From positions 372,001 to 436,000 of the forward strand of contig NZ_JACHHZ010000005.1 of the NCBI RefSeq assembly GCF_014202975.1: a stretch of 64,000 nt of DNA, read 5' to 3'. Below, piece after piece: positions 46,035 through 55,867 of the stretch. This DNA is from Povalibacter uvarum (GTDB lineage: Bacteria > Pseudomonadota > Gammaproteobacteria > Steroidobacterales > Steroidobacteraceae). Below the pieces are notes generated by a model. The model did no database searches and was not told the origin of the DNA. It saw nothing but the letters and a program-made list of their open reading frames with translations. A program made the position numbers and the translations under genes. Each line of letters begins with the position of its first letter. Within the stretch, counting starts at the first letter, position 1.

Positions 46035-46197
46035 GTCGGGGTCCGGAAAGCCTCAGGGAGGCCGATGATGCAGGAGCCGCCCTGCGCTGCCCACCCAGCG
46101 GCAGGGGAGTGGCTACGGAAATCGATTCCACGGAATGGGCGCGAGTTTGCCGCGAAACGCCGTTTGGGGCTTGTCTCGCGAGACGATTAGTGACATT

Positions 46198-46208
46198 TTG
46201 TCTGAGTA
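46198..46208 (+). promoter_or_regulatory. Candidate GntR operator, site 1 (TTGTCTGAGTA)
   Basis: The 11-bp TTGTC-T-GAGTA lies 68 bp upstream of the mutarotase start in an AT-rich patch that contrasts with the surrounding GC-rich DNA. It shares TTGTCTGAGT with the site before the aldehyde dehydrogenase operon and the left half with the others. Confidence 0.55.
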
Positions 46209-46275
46209 TTTAAGCGGCCCAGATTGGGGGTGGGCCGTCTGCGGATCACTGGAATCCGAGAGACCACTATTACTC

Positions 46276-47412
46276 ATGAGAAAACAGCAAGTTAGCGCTG
46301 GAACGCTGCTGGTCGCCCTGAGCATCGCTACGGCCGGCGAAGCGGCCGAGGTGAATCGGATGGATTTCGGCAAGCTGGCCGATGGCTCCCCCGTCGAAAT
46401 AGTCGAGCTGGCGAACGGCAGCGGCGTGAGCGCGAAGATCATGACGCTCGGGGCGGCGATCTATTCCCTCAACGTTCCCGATCGCAACGGCAAGAGCGCG
46501 GATATCGTGCTCGGCTACGCGACCGCGGCTGAATATCTCGCCAAGCCCCAGTACTTCGGTGCGACTGTCGGCCGTTACGCGAACCGGATTCGCAACGGCC
46601 AGTTCGAACTCGACGGCAAGCGCTACAAGCTCGAGACGAACGACGGTCCCAATCATCTTCACGGCGGGCTGCGCGGCATCGACAAGGTCGTGTGGAAGAT
46701 CGATTCCGTGAAGGCTGGCTCGCCCGCGAGTGTCGTGCTGAGCCACGTGAGTCCCGACGGCCAGGGCGGCTATCCCGGCACACTCAAGATGACCGCGACT
46801 TACTCGCTCAGCGACAAGAACGAGCTGACGGTCGAGTACCGCGCGACGACCGACAAGCCGACGGTCCTGAACATCACGAATCACAGCTATTTCAACCTGG
46901 CCGGTGATGCCGGCTCGAGCGACATCATCGGCCATCGGCTGACGGTGTTCGCGGATGCCTACACGCCGGTCGACTCGACGCTGATTCCCACGGGCGAACG
47001 TCGCAATGTCGCGGGAACGCCGTTCGACTTCCGCGAAGCGCAGACGATCGGCCTCAGGGTGCGTGACGGCCGCGACGAGCAGATCCGCTTCGGCCGCGGT
47101 TACGATCACAACTACGTGGTTCGCGGGCAGGCCGGCACGTTGCGCCCCGCGGCGCGCGTGGAGGACCCTGCGTCAGGTCGCGTCATGGAGTTGTTGACGA
47201 CGGCGCCAGGAGTGCAGTTCTATTCCGGCAACTTCCTGGACGGCACCACCGTCGGCAAGGCCGGGCGGATCTATCGGCAGGGCGATGCGCTCTGCCTGGA
47301 ACCGCAGGTCTTCCCGGACTCGCCGAACCAGCCGGATTTTCCGTCGGCGCGACTGGATCCGGGGAAGACGTACACCAACACGATGGTGTACCGCTTCTCG
47401 ACCTCGCGCTGA
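46276..47412 (+). CDS. Aldose 1-epimerase (mutarotase), exported
   Basis: A 378-residue mutarotase with a signal peptide (cleaved after about ATAGEAAE). PNHLHGG and [12 protein letters not shown] carry the two catalytic His. [16 protein letters not shown] carries the catalytic Glu. It interconverts alpha and beta anomers of sugars, which here would feed the anomer-specific L-arabinose dehydrogenase, in the periplasm. First gene of the operon that continues with the arabinonate dehydratase and lactonase genes. The chosen start at 46276 gives a clean signal; the upstream open frame crosses the operator. Confidence 0.92.
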   Translation: MRKQQVSAGTLLVALSIATAGEAAEVNRMDFGKLADGSPVEIVELANGSGVSAKIMTLGAAIYSLNVPDRNGKSADIVLGYATAAEYLAKPQYFGATVGRYANRIRNGQFELDGKRYKLETNDGPNHLHGGLRGIDKVVWKIDSVKAGSPASVVLSHVSPDGQGGYPGTLKMTATYSLSDKNELTVEYRATTDKPTVLNITNHSYFNLAGDAGSSDIIGHRLTVFADAYTPVDSTLIPTGERRNVAGTPFDFREAQTIGLRVRDGRDEQIRFGRGYDHNYVVRGQAGTLRPAARVEDPASGRVMELLTTAPGVQFYSGNFLDGTTVGKAGRIYRQGDALCLEPQVFPDSPNQPDFPSARLDPGKTYTNTMVYRFSTSR

Positions 47413-47458
47413 TCGCGACCACCTCAAATTTCTTCACCGACTTTCCGAAGCCGAAGCA

Positions 47459-49264
47459 ATGACTGCATCGAAACCCGCTTCTCCGCCCAAGCTGCGCTCG
47501 CGTGCCTGGTTCGACGATCCTGCGAATGCCGATATGACGGCGCTCTATCTCGAGCGCTACATGAATTTCGGGCTCACGCTGCAGGAGTTGCAGTCGGGTA
47601 AGCCGATCATCGGCATTGCACAGACGGGCAGCGATCTGTCGCCGTGCAATCGTCACCACATCGTGCTGGCGGAGCGGCTGCGCGAAGGCATCCGCGAAGC
47701 CGGCGGCATCGCGATCGAGTTCCCGGTGCATCCGATCCAGGAAACCGGCAAGCGACCGACCGCGGGGCTCGATCGCAATCTGGCGTATCTCGGTCTCGTC
47801 GAAGTGCTGTTCGGATACCCGCTCGACGGCGTGGTGCTGACCATCGGCTGCGACAAGACGACGCCGGCGTGCCTCATGGCAGCGGCGACCGTGAACATTC
47901 CGGCAATCGCGCTTTCTGTCGGCCCGATGCTGAACGGTTGGTACAAGGGCGCTCGCACGGGCTCGGGCACAATCGTCTGGCGCGCCCGCGAATTGCTTGC
48001 CGCGGGAAAGATCGACTACCAGGGCTTCATCAAGCTGGTCGCATCGTCGGCGCCGTCGACGGGTTACTGCAATACGATGGGCACCGCGACGACGATGAAC
48101 AGCCTCACCGAAGCGCTCGGCATGTCGCTGCCGGCATCGGCTGCGATTCCGGCGCCTTATCGGGATCGCCAGGAATGCGCGTATCTCACCGGCAAGCAAA
48201 TCGTCGAGATGGTAGCGGTAGATCGCAAGCCGTCGGACATTCTCACCCGCGATGCGTTCATCAACGCGATTCGCGTGAACTCCGCCATCGGCGGTTCAAC
48301 CAATGCACCGATTCATCTGAATGCGCTGGCGCGCCACATCGGCGTCGAACTGTCGATCGATGACTGGCAGAAGTTCGGTCTCGACATTCCGCTGCTCGTG
48401 AACTTGCAGCCTGCGGGCGAGTATCTCGGCGAGGATTACTATCGCGCCGGCGGCGTGCCGGCGATCGTGTCGGAGCTCATGAAGCAGGGGCTGATTGTCG
48501 AGAACGCTCTGACCGTGAACGGCAAGACGATCGGCGAGAACTGCCGCGACGCGAGCATCGCCGATGAAGCGGTCATTCGTCCGTTCAACGAGCCGCTGAA
48601 GAAGCGGGCCGGGTTCACGGTGCTGAGCGGCAATCTCTTCGATTCCGCCATCATGAAGACCAGTGTCATCTCGGAAGAATTCCGCGCGCGCTATCTCTCG
48701 AACCCCAATGACCCGGATGCGTTCGAAGGCCGCGCCATCGTGTTCGATGGTCCGGAGGACTATCACAAGCGCATCGACGATCCTTCGCTCGGCATCGACG
48801 AGTCGACGCTGATGTTCATGCGCGGCGCGGGCCCGATTGGTTATCCCGGTGCCGCGGAAGTCGTGAACATGCGTCCGCCCGCTTACCTGATCACTGCGGG
48901 CGTTCACCACCTGCCGTGCATCGGCGACGGGCGTCAGTCAGGCACATCGGGCTCGCCCTCGATCCTCAACGCATCGCCCGAAGCGGCGGCAGGCGGCGGA
49001 CTCGCGTTGCTGAAGAGCGGCGATCGCGTTCGTATCGATCTGCGTCGCGGCGAAGCCAATATCCTCATCAGCAAGGAAGAGCTCGAAACGCGTCGCAAAG
49101 CGCTCGAAGCCGCCGGCGGTTATCCGATTCCGGCGAGTCAGACTCCGTGGCAGGAAATTCAGCGCGCCACCGTCGGCCAGGCCGAAACCGGCGCAGTACT
49201 GGAGAACGCGACGAAGTATCAGAAGCTCGCGCAGACGATCGGCGTGCCGAGGCATAATCATTGA
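47459..49264 (+). CDS. IlvD/Edd-family L-arabinonate dehydratase
   Basis: A 601-residue iron-sulfur dehydratase. Cys63 ([10 protein letters not shown]), Cys131 ([11 protein letters not shown]) and Cys204 (STGYCNTMG) match the three cluster ligands known in Rhizobium L-arabinonate dehydratase at 59, 127 and 200. The C-terminal domain has [16 protein letters not shown]. It removes water from an aldonate to give the 2-keto-3-deoxy acid. Xylonate or galactonate dehydratases are close relatives. The neighbours (arabinose dehydrogenase, AraD1-type dehydratase, arabinanases) favour L-arabinonate. The start at 47459 is 46 bp after the mutarotase stop. Confidence 0.9.
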   Translation: MTASKPASPPKLRSRAWFDDPANADMTALYLERYMNFGLTLQELQSGKPIIGIAQTGSDLSPCNRHHIVLAERLREGIREAGGIAIEFPVHPIQETGKRPTAGLDRNLAYLGLVEVLFGYPLDGVVLTIGCDKTTPACLMAAATVNIPAIALSVGPMLNGWYKGARTGSGTIVWRARELLAAGKIDYQGFIKLVASSAPSTGYCNTMGTATTMNSLTEALGMSLPASAAIPAPYRDRQECAYLTGKQIVEMVAVDRKPSDILTRDAFINAIRVNSAIGGSTNAPIHLNALARHIGVELSIDDWQKFGLDIPLLVNLQPAGEYLGEDYYRAGGVPAIVSELMKQGLIVENALTVNGKTIGENCRDASIADEAVIRPFNEPLKKRAGFTVLSGNLFDSAIMKTSVISEEFRARYLSNPNDPDAFEGRAIVFDGPEDYHKRIDDPSLGIDESTLMFMRGAGPIGYPGAAEVVNMRPPAYLITAGVHHLPCIGDGRQSGTSGSPSILNASPEAAAGGGLALLKSGDRVRIDLRRGEANILISKEELETRRKALEAAGGYPIPASQTPWQEIQRATVGQAETGAVLENATKYQKLAQTIGVPRHNH

Positions 49265-49273
49265 GAAGTGACT

Positions 49274-49424
49274 GGCGGATAGCGGATGGCGGATAGGAAG
49301 ACGTTCGGAAACGCACCACCCAACCGTCGTCACATTCGGTCTGCAAGCTTCGCACAGCGAAGTCGCGCAGGCTTTTCTGACTAGTCACCATCCGCTATCC
49401 GCTATCCGCTATCCGCCATCCGCT
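49274..49424. repeat. ATCCGCT heptamer arrays in inverted orientation
   Basis: Three heptamers (GGCGGAT-AGCGGAT-GGCGGAT) at 49274-49294 face five (ATCCGCT x3, ATCCGCC, ATCCGCT) at 49390-49424. The arrays flank about 95 bp between the dehydratase and lactonase genes and could pair in mRNA. A shorter copy is at 28985-29002. Confidence 0.75.
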
Positions 49425-49426
49425 GC

Positions 49427-50284
49427 ATGCCTTCAATCATCGCTCCCTCCATCCGTTGCCAGCTCGGCGAAGGTCTTCTCTGGTCGTCGCGCGAGAACGC
49501 GGTTTACTGGGTCGATATCATCGGCCAGAAGCTGCACCGCTACCTGCTCGGCGATGGCGGTACGAAATCCTGGGATATGCCCGAGAAGACCGGCTGGCTC
49601 GTCGAGCGCCGCGAGAAGCCCGGATTCATCGCGGGCATGCAGAGCGGGTTCGTCGAGCTGACGCTCGATCCGTTTGCGATCAAGGCGCTCGCCGATCCGG
49701 AACCGCACCTGCCCGGCAATCGCATGAACGACTGTTGCGTCGACCATGAAGGACGCCTCTGGGCGGGGACGATGGATGTGGCCATCGAAGAGGTGACCGG
49801 ATCGCTGTACCGGCTCGATGGCGATCATCAGGTCACGAAGCTCGACAGCGACTATCTCGTTACGAACGGCCCGGCGTTCGGCATCGCTCGCGAGTGCGTG
49901 TATCACAACGACACCGGCCGCGGCGTCGTGTACCGATTCGATCTCTCGCCGGATGGGCGCATCACCAACAAGCGCGAGTTCATTCGTTTCCCCGATGACT
50001 GGGGCGTGCCCGATGGCATGACCGTCGACGCGGCGGGCGGCTTGTGGATCGCGCACTGGGGCGGAAGCTGCGTCAGCCGCTTCACGCCGGATGGCAGGCG
50101 TGAGCGCTGGATCGAGTTGCCCGCTTCGCAGATCACGAACGTCGTGTTCGCCGGCGCGAATCTCGACCGCATGTTCGTGACGTCAGCGGCTGATGGAAAG
50201 CCCGATGAGCCGCTCGCCGGCTCGCTGTTCGAAGTGGACGCGGGCGGGGTGAAGGGTCTGGCGCCGCATCGGTTTGCGGGTTAG
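49427..50284 (+). CDS. SMP-30/gluconolactonase-family L-arabinolactonase
   Basis: A 285-residue six-bladed beta-propeller lactonase with no signal peptide. CQLGEGLLWSSRENAVYWVD holds the first metal-ligand Glu, and NRMNDCCVDHEGRLWAGTMD the Asn and the substrate-binding region. TNGPAFGIARECVYHNDTG and VPDGMTVDAAGGLWIAHWGG carry the catalytic Asn and Asp. It opens the gamma-lactone produced by sugar dehydrogenases; by context the substrate is L-arabino-1,4-lactone. It is the third gene of the mutarotase operon. The ATG at 49427 sits 2 bp after a heptamer repeat array. Confidence 0.88.
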   Translation: MPSIIAPSIRCQLGEGLLWSSRENAVYWVDIIGQKLHRYLLGDGGTKSWDMPEKTGWLVERREKPGFIAGMQSGFVELTLDPFAIKALADPEPHLPGNRMNDCCVDHEGRLWAGTMDVAIEEVTGSLYRLDGDHQVTKLDSDYLVTNGPAFGIARECVYHNDTGRGVVYRFDLSPDGRITNKREFIRFPDDWGVPDGMTVDAAGGLWIAHWGGSCVSRFTPDGRRERWIELPASQITNVVFAGANLDRMFVTSAADGKPDEPLAGSLFEVDAGGVKGLAPHRFAG

Positions 50285-50296
50285 GAAGCGGCACAC

Positions 50297-50365
50297 CGTC
50301 ATTCCCCGCGCACGCGGGAATCCATCCGATTGAAAGACATGGGCTCCCGCTTTCGCGGGAGTGAC
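50297..50365. repeat. Paired dRS3-like palindromes (locus 5)
   Basis: Inverse copies at 50297-50326 and 50338-50365 stand between the convergent lactonase and arabinofuranosidase genes. Confidence 0.8.
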
Positions 50366-50385
50366 GAAGAGGGTGCTTCGCATGA

Positions 50386-50410
50386 CGTCCGCCTAAAGCC
50401 GCACCCACAG
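50386..50410. repeat. GTCCGGCTGAAGCCGGAC repeat, degraded copy
   Basis: CGTCCGCCTAAAGCCGCACC matches the hairpin repeat of 6412 and 60451 with a few changes that break the stem. Confidence 0.4.
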
Positions 50411-50477
50411 GAAGATCGAGGCCGCGAGCGATGAGCCAGAGGGCCTCTCTGGCTCGCCGCTCACAGCTCGCAGCTTC

Positions 50478-52040
50478 TCACTCCAGCGTCAGCACCACCA
50501 CCGACTTCGCCGGCAGATTGGCGATCACTTCATCGCCCTTGCGCTGAGCCTTGAACGCCGCCGGTTGCACTGCGTTCGGTTTATCGAACGTGTTGTGCGC
50601 ATCGATCGTCGCTGCCGTCAGCACACGTCCGGTGACGCCGCCCTTGCCTGTGGCGCCCGCGATCTTGGTCGTGATCGTCGCGCCGCGGTTCGGATCAGTG
50701 TTCACTAGTGCGATGTGGATTTTTCCGTCCTTGCCGCGTGCAGCCGAGACATCGACCGCGGGCACTGCGAGATCACCCTTGCGGTACTCGGGCGCCTTGA
50801 ACTCAGCCGGCAGGAACGTCGCGTCCTGGAACGGGATGTACATCTCGAACAAGTGATAGGTCGGCGTCAGGACCATCTTCTCCTTGTCCGTCAGGATCAT
50901 CGCCTGCAGCACGTTCACCATCTGGGCGATGTTCGCCATCTTCACGCGATCGGCATGCCGATGGAAAACGTTGAGGGTGAGCGCGGCCACATGCGCATCG
51001 CGCAGCGTGTTCTGCTGCCAAAGGAAGCCCGGTTCGCGGCCAGCGGTCGGGTCGTACCAGGTGCCCCACTCATCGACGAACAGGCCGACGCGCTTCTCGG
51101 GGTCGTGCTTGTCCATGATCGCCGAGTGCTTCGTGACCAGTTCGTCCATGTAGAGCGCGTGATCCAGGGTCGAGATCCATTCGGATTCGGGGAAGCCGAT
51201 GCCGGGGCCCTTGTCCATCCACTTCTCATGACGCGGACGGGTGTAGAAATGGATCGAGTACGCATCCATGAGCTTGGATGCCTGCGCGAGCATCACTTCA
51301 GTCCAGTGATAGTCGGCTTCGTTGGCGCCGCTCGCGATCTTGAGCGGGCGATTGTCGCGCGGTGCTTTCACGAACGTTTGCATGTGACGATACAGGTCGG
51401 CCCAGTACTCGGCGCGCATGTTGCCGCCGCAGCCCCAGGTCTCGTTGCCGACACCGAAGAACGGCAGCTTCCAGGGCTTCTCGCGTCCGTTCTTGCGGCG
51501 CAGTTGCGCGAGCGAAGAGTTGTTGTCGGCGGTGATGTACTCGACCCAGTCGGCCATCTCCTGCGCCGTGCCTGAGCCGGCGTTACCCGACACATAGGGA
51601 TCGGCGCCGATCAGTTCGGCGAAATCGAGGAACTCGTGCGTGCCGAACGAATTCGGTTCTTCGACACCGCCCCAGTGCGTGTTCACCTTGATCGGACGCT
51701 GTTCGCGCGGGCCGATGCCTTCGCGCCAGTGATATTCGTCGGCGAAGCAACCGCCGGGCCAGCGCACGACGGGCACCTTCAGCTTCTTCAGTGCATCGAC
51801 GACATCGTTGCGATAGCCGCGCGTGTTCGGAATCTTCGAGTCTTCGCCGACCCAGATGCCTTCATAGATGCCGGCGCCGAGGTGCTCGGCGAACTGCCCG
51901 TAGATGTTGCGGCTGATGGTTGCCCCCGGCTGGTCCGCACGAATCGTGACGGACGCCGACACAGGACCGCTCTGCGCGTGGGCCCCCGTAACCCCCAAAA
52001 GCGACGCCATACACATCGCTGCAGCAATGATCGTTCTCAA
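50478..52040 (-). CDS. GH51 alpha-L-arabinofuranosidase, exported
   Basis: A 520-residue glycoside hydrolase family 51 enzyme that removes arabinofuranosyl units from arabinan or arabinoxylan. VVRWPGGCFADEYHW, then PFFGVGNETWGCGGN with the acid/base Glu200 and GLFVDEWGTWYD with the nucleophile Glu324, lie in the expected order, with a beta-sandwich C-terminal domain. I chose a TTG start at 52040: GAGGAGAAG stands just upstream and it gives a full signal peptide (MRTIIAAAMCMASLLGVTGA). The upstream open frame reaches into a nonamer repeat. It is the last gene of a leftward operon starting at the aldehyde dehydrogenase. GH51 enzymes are often intracellular, so export is notable. Confidence 0.9.
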   Translation of the reverse strand: MRTIIAAAMCMASLLGVTGAHAQSGPVSASVTIRADQPGATISRNIYGQFAEHLGAGIYEGIWVGEDSKIPNTRGYRNDVVDALKKLKVPVVRWPGGCFADEYHWREGIGPREQRPIKVNTHWGGVEEPNSFGTHEFLDFAELIGADPYVSGNAGSGTAQEMADWVEYITADNNSSLAQLRRKNGREKPWKLPFFGVGNETWGCGGNMRAEYWADLYRHMQTFVKAPRDNRPLKIASGANEADYHWTEVMLAQASKLMDAYSIHFYTRPRHEKWMDKGPGIGFPESEWISTLDHALYMDELVTKHSAIMDKHDPEKRVGLFVDEWGTWYDPTAGREPGFLWQQNTLRDAHVAALTLNVFHRHADRVKMANIAQMVNVLQAMILTDKEKMVLTPTYHLFEMYIPFQDATFLPAEFKAPEYRKGDLAVPAVDVSAARGKDGKIHIALVNTDPNRGATITTKIAGATGKGGVTGRVLTAATIDAHNTFDKPNAVQPAAFKAQRKGDEVIANLPAKSVVVLTLE

Positions 52041-52083
52041 CTTCTTCTCCTCACTTCGGCGGAACGGAAAGAGAAAGATTCTC

Positions 52084-52163
52084 CACGGGGTACACGGGGA
52101 GCACGGGGGTTCGGAGATCTTCTTCATCCCCGTGCACCCCGTGCACCCCGTGTACCCCGTGGA
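52084..52163. repeat. Long inverted repeat made of nonamers (CCCCGTG family), copy 2
   Basis: Three CACGGGG-plus-two-base units (52084-52109) face four CCCCGTG-plus-two-base units (52128-52163). The stem is followed on the minus strand by the ribosome site of the arabinofuranosidase, so it lies between the two genes within the operon. Confidence 0.75.
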
Positions 52164-52181
52164 AATTCTGTTCTTCTCAGG

Positions 52182-53117
52182 TCACTCGACAAACGGTGCG
52201 GCTACAACACGGCGGCCGCACATGAAAGCATCGGCGACGAGGCGGAACGGTGTTACGTCGACATCGATCCGGCGTTCGCGCACGAGTTCTTCGAAACGTG
52301 CGTACAGGTTCGGATACTCGCGATCGGGTGCCTGCATGACCGGGTCGTCGTTGATGCGCAGCACGGAGCCGCCGAGCGACAGGAGCAGGCGGCCGTCGTC
52401 GGTTTCGACGGCGATATCCCAGGTTTGTGGGCCTGTCTGCAGAAAATCGAACTCCATGCGGACCGCGGTGCCGTGCTCATTCCTGAGTTGCAGCGTCGCA
52501 GCGACCGGGGCTTCGCAGTTCGAGGGGAATGCGAGTTCGGCGTCACGAAGCACGAGATGGCCCGGCAGGATGCGCGTGATGATCGACAGAGCGTTGATGC
52601 CCGGATCGAATACGCCGAGGCCGCCGGCTTTCCAGATCCAGGTCTGTCCGGGGTGCCATACGCGAACATCTTCTTTCCACGTGACGATGACGTTGCGCAC
52701 TTTACGGTTGGCGAGCCACTGGCGCGCAGGCTCGACGCCCGCCGCTTCGCGTGAATGCCAGGTAGCGTGGAGCGCAACCTTCTGCTGTTCCGCGAGTTCG
52801 ACGAGCGCGCGAACTTCATTCAATGTCGCGCCCGGAGGCTTTTCCAGCATGACGTGATGGCCACGCTCGAGTGCGTAGCGCGCGATGTCGTAGCGGATCT
52901 GAGGCGGCGTGCAGATTGCGAGCGCGTCGATGTCGGGGATTGCGCTCAGGAGCGACGCGACATCAGGGTAATGAGGGAAGCCTTCGAGCTTGTGGTTCGG
53001 GCTGGCGACCGCAACGAGCTCGAACGCCGGATTGCCGGCGATCGCGGGCACGTGCTGGTCGCGCGCGATCTTGCCCATCCCCACCAGACCGATCTTGATC
53101 CCCGTGGAGTTCTTCAT
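52182..53117 (-). CDS. L-arabinose 1-dehydrogenase (Gfo/Idh/MocA type)
   Basis: A 311-residue NAD(P)-dependent sugar dehydrogenase that oxidises L-arabinose, often also D-galactose, at C1 to the lactone. KIGLVGMGKIARDQHVPAIA is the Rossmann start; HVMLEKPPGATL holds the conserved E-K-P. From memory of the Azospirillum brasilense enzyme, VWHPGQTWIWKAGGLGVFDP and NALSIITRILP match it almost word for word. That makes this the first step of the oxidative pathway with good support. No signal peptide, so it is cytoplasmic. It is 5 bp downstream of the AraD1-type gene in the same operon. Confidence 0.9.
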   Translation of the reverse strand: MKNSTGIKIGLVGMGKIARDQHVPAIAGNPAFELVAVASPNHKLEGFPHYPDVASLLSAIPDIDALAICTPPQIRYDIARYALERGHHVMLEKPPGATLNEVRALVELAEQQKVALHATWHSREAAGVEPARQWLANRKVRNVIVTWKEDVRVWHPGQTWIWKAGGLGVFDPGINALSIITRILPGHLVLRDAELAFPSNCEAPVAATLQLRNEHGTAVRMEFDFLQTGPQTWDIAVETDDGRLLLSLGGSVLRINDDPVMQAPDREYPNLYARFEELVRERRIDVDVTPFRLVADAFMCGRRVVAAPFVE

Positions 53118-53122
53118 GATCT

Positions 53123-54121
53123 TTACAGCGAAGTGACTGCTGAGCTCGGCGATGCGACGCGACCGAGCGGGTTGCGCAGCGGCAGTCGGAACGGCGGCGC
53201 CTCGATCTCGAACACATCGCCCTCTTGCGTCTTGATGCCGTCGGAGAACGACAAAGTCGCCGTGCCATAGAAATGCACATGCAGGTCGCCGGGGCGACGA
53301 AACAGCGCGTACTTGAAATGATGATGTTCGAGATTGGCGATCGTGTGCGACATGTTCGTCTCACCGGTCAGGAACGGCTTCTCCCAGATTTTTTTGCCGT
53401 TGCGCAGCAAGCGGCTGGTGCCGCGTACGTCGCTGGGAAGTTCGCCTGTGACCAGCTCGGGGCCGAGCGCTGCATGGCGCAACTTCGAATGGGCCAGCCA
53501 CAGATAGTTGCCGCGTTCGATGATGTGATCGGAGAACTCATTCGCGAGACAGAAGCCGAGACGATGCGGGTTGCCCTGGTCGTCGATGATGTAGATGCCG
53601 GCGATCTCGGGCTCTTCGCTGCCGTCGAGTGCAAAGTCCGGCGACGGCAGTGCGTTGCCCGTGCCGACGATGTGCGATCCGTCGCCCTTGTAGAACCACT
53701 CGGGCTGCGCGCCGACGGTGCCGGGCGCGGGCTTGCCGCCTTCGACGCCCATCATGAACATCCGCATCGAATCGGTGACCTGACCAGACGCCGCGGCCTT
53801 GTGCATCTTGTCGCGGCCTTCAGCCGATCCGAGATGCGTGAGGCCGGTTCCGGTCAGATAGAGATGAGCGCTGTCGGGATGATCGATCGGGGCGAGCAGG
53901 CGACCTTGCTTCTCTGCCTGGGCAAGATCGATCTGCTCGCTCGATCGTCGTGAGCTTGCTGCATCCTTCAGGCTCGACCGCTTCTGAAGCGCAAGGCGGG
54001 CGAGCTCGTACACGGTGGTGACACCGTCGACTCGCCAGCCGGAGTCGCCGCCTTCGGACGCAACGACTGCGCGTGAGCCGGTCGGGGTTGTGATCTGCAG
54101 CAGTCGAAACGTCATCGTCAT
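53123..54121 (-). CDS. AraD1/FAH-family 2-keto-3-deoxy-L-arabinonate dehydratase
   Basis: A 332-residue fumarylacetoacetate-hydrolase-fold protein of the GguC/AraD1 type. LTGTGLTHLGSAEGRDKMH and EWFYKGDGSHIVGTG are typical of that group. GSEEPEIAGIYIID carries the E-x-E metal ligands and RLGFCLANEFSDH the rest of the active site. The expected reaction is loss of water from 2-keto-3-deoxy-L-arabinonate to give 2-oxoglutarate semialdehyde; an aldolase activity cannot be excluded from sequence. It lies between the dehydrogenases of the same pathway, which supports the assignment. Starts at 54121 or 54115. Confidence 0.85.
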   Translation of the reverse strand: MTMTFRLLQITTPTGSRAVVASEGGDSGWRVDGVTTVYELARLALQKRSSLKDAASSRRSSEQIDLAQAEKQGRLLAPIDHPDSAHLYLTGTGLTHLGSAEGRDKMHKAAASGQVTDSMRMFMMGVEGGKPAPGTVGAQPEWFYKGDGSHIVGTGNALPSPDFALDGSEEPEIAGIYIIDDQGNPHRLGFCLANEFSDHIIERGNYLWLAHSKLRHAALGPELVTGELPSDVRGTSRLLRNGKKIWEKPFLTGETNMSHTIANLEHHHFKYALFRRPGDLHVHFYGTATLSFSDGIKTQEGDVFEIEAPPFRLPLRNPLGRVASPSSAVTSL

Positions 54122-54148
54122 CTCTCGGTTGGCAAGGGGAGCAAGTCG

Positions 54149-55723
54149 TCAGTCGGCCACGTAGACGCCGTCGAGACGGCGCGGGCGCTTGGGCGCATCG
54201 CGGCGCAGCGCGGCGGGCAGCAGTGCATCGGGGATGTCCTGGTAGCAGACAGGCCGCAGGAAACGTTCGATGGCGAGCGTTCCGACCGATGTGCTGCGGC
54301 CATCGGAGGTCGAGGGATACGGACCGCCGTGAACCATCGCATGTGCGACTTCGACGCCGGTTGGCCATCCATTCGCGATCAAGCGGCCCGCTTTGCGTTC
54401 GAGCACCGGCAGCAATCGCGACGCAATTGCCGTGTCCTCGTCGGTGAGGTGCAGCGTGGAAGTGAGTTGCCCTTCCAGGTGCTCCAGCACGCGAACCAGC
54501 TCCGCCTCGTCCGCGCAGCGCACGACAACGGAAGAAGCGCCGAATACTTCTTCGGCAACCTCATCGTGCTGCACGAAGTCGCTGCCAGTGATCGTGAACA
54601 GTGCGCCACGGCCGCAGTTGACGCCGGCCTTGTCGAGTCCACGAGCGATCGTCGTGACGCGATCGTTGCGCGCCAGCTTGTCGACGCCCTTCTCGTACGC
54701 GGCATGGATACCCGGAGTGAGCATCGTGGCGGGAGGAACCTGTCCGAGAGCAGCGGCTGCGGATTCGACGAAGCGCTTCAGATCCGGCCCGTCGAGCGCG
54801 AGCACGAGGCCTGGGTTGGTGCAGAACTGACCAGCGCCGAGGGTGAGCGAGCCGACGAAATCCTTGCCGAGCGCTTCCGCGCGAGTAGCGAGCGCATTGG
54901 GGAGCAGCACGACCGGATTGATGCTGCTCATTTCGGCGTACACCGGAATCGGTTCCTTGCGCTCACTTGCGATCTTCATCAGCGCGGTTCCGCCGACGCG
55001 GGAACCCGTGAAACCCACAGCCCTGACATGCCGATGTGCTACGAGCGACTGGCCGAGCGCCCGGGAATTTCCGTTCAGAAGCGAGAAGACACCGCGCGGC
55101 AAGTTGCAGGCTTCGACTGCGGCACTCACGGCTCGGCCGACCAGTTCGCTCGTGCCGGGATGCGCCGAATGACCTTTGACGATGACCGGGCATCCCGCGG
55201 CAAGTGCCGCGGCCGTGTCGCCGCCCGCCACGGAGAACGCGAGCGGGAAATTGCTGGCGCCGAACACGACCACCGGCCCGAGCGGAATCTTGCGCTGGCG
55301 AAGATCGGAGCGGGGCAGGGGTTTGCGATCCGGCAGCGCCGGGTCGATGCGCAGGCCCATCCAGCCGCCCTTGCGCAGCTCGTCTGCGAACAATCGCAGC
55401 TGATTCACGGTGCGGGCGCGTTCGCCCGTCAGTCGTGCAAGCGGCAAACCGGATTCCGCGTGGCCTCGTTCGAGCAATTCGTCGCCGAGCGCCATGATCT
55501 GGTCGCCCACGGCCTCGAGAAACTGGGCGCGCTTCTCGGGGTCGAGCTCGCGGTAGCTGTGAAATGCCGACCAAGCCAGCTCACACGCCTTCTCGACATC
55601 CTCCGCGTTCGCTGAGCTGAAAGGGGGCTGCAGGTTCTCGCCCGTGGAAGGATTCACCGCGAGGAAGGTTTCGGGCCTCCGCACGCGCTGGCCACCGATC
55701 AACAACTCTCCGGAAATCGCCAT
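54149..55723 (-). CDS. 2-oxoglutarate semialdehyde (2,5-dioxovalerate) dehydrogenase
   Basis: A 524-residue aldehyde dehydrogenase. Catalytic Cys301 is in [16 protein letters not shown], Glu264 in [17 protein letters not shown], and Asn158 in [20 protein letters not shown]. The [10 protein letters not shown] and [15 protein letters not shown] segments are typical of the NADP-dependent KGSADH group. It yields 2-oxoglutarate, the last step of the oxidative arabinose route. The ATG at 55723 with GGAGAAT upstream is chosen; the frame is open to 55783. First gene of the leftward operon with AraD1-type, arabinose dehydrogenase and GH51 genes, and 77 bp downstream of a candidate GntR site. Confidence 0.9.
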   Translation of the reverse strand: MAISGELLIGGQRVRRPETFLAVNPSTGENLQPPFSSANAEDVEKACELAWSAFHSYRELDPEKRAQFLEAVGDQIMALGDELLERGHAESGLPLARLTGERARTVNQLRLFADELRKGGWMGLRIDPALPDRKPLPRSDLRQRKIPLGPVVVFGASNFPLAFSVAGGDTAAALAAGCPVIVKGHSAHPGTSELVGRAVSAAVEACNLPRGVFSLLNGNSRALGQSLVAHRHVRAVGFTGSRVGGTALMKIASERKEPIPVYAEMSSINPVVLLPNALATRAEALGKDFVGSLTLGAGQFCTNPGLVLALDGPDLKRFVESAAAALGQVPPATMLTPGIHAAYEKGVDKLARNDRVTTIARGLDKAGVNCGRGALFTITGSDFVQHDEVAEEVFGASSVVVRCADEAELVRVLEHLEGQLTSTLHLTDEDTAIASRLLPVLERKAGRLIANGWPTGVEVAHAMVHGGPYPSTSDGRSTSVGTLAIERFLRPVCYQDIPDALLPAALRRDAPKRPRRLDGVYVAD

Positions 55724-55799
55724 GGAAATTCTCCAGTTCGTTCCGCCTTCGGCTTGGCCCCCGGGGCGAACGAACGATTTCATTTGCGTGGTTTACTAT

Positions 55800-55810
55800 A
55801 ACTCAGACAA
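55800..55810 (-). promoter_or_regulatory. Candidate GntR operator, site 2 (TTGTCTGAGTT)
   Basis: Read on the minus strand this is TATATTGTCTGAGTTATAG, with the 11-bp core TTGTC-T-GAGTT. It lies 77 bp upstream of the aldehyde dehydrogenase start in a locally AT-rich segment. Its core shares ten bases with site 1. Confidence 0.55.
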
Positions 55811-55853
55811 TATAACACGGCATGAGGGTTACCAAGGGGGACCCTCGAAGTTG

Positions 55854-55867
55854 TGGTAGCGCTCACA
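55854..55867 (+). promoter_or_regulatory. LacI-type operator resembling a xyl box
   Basis: TGGTAGCGCTCACA differs by one base from TGGTAGCGCTAACA, the xyl box described in Xanthomonas. Its core AGCGCT is palindromic as in LacI/GalR operators. It lies 163 bp upstream of the symporter. No LacI-family gene is present in this window. Confidence 0.4.

Noticed and set aside
49390-49424. Heptamer array considered as a CRISPR
   Set aside because: The units are 7 bp, directly adjacent and without spacers, and no cas genes are present.
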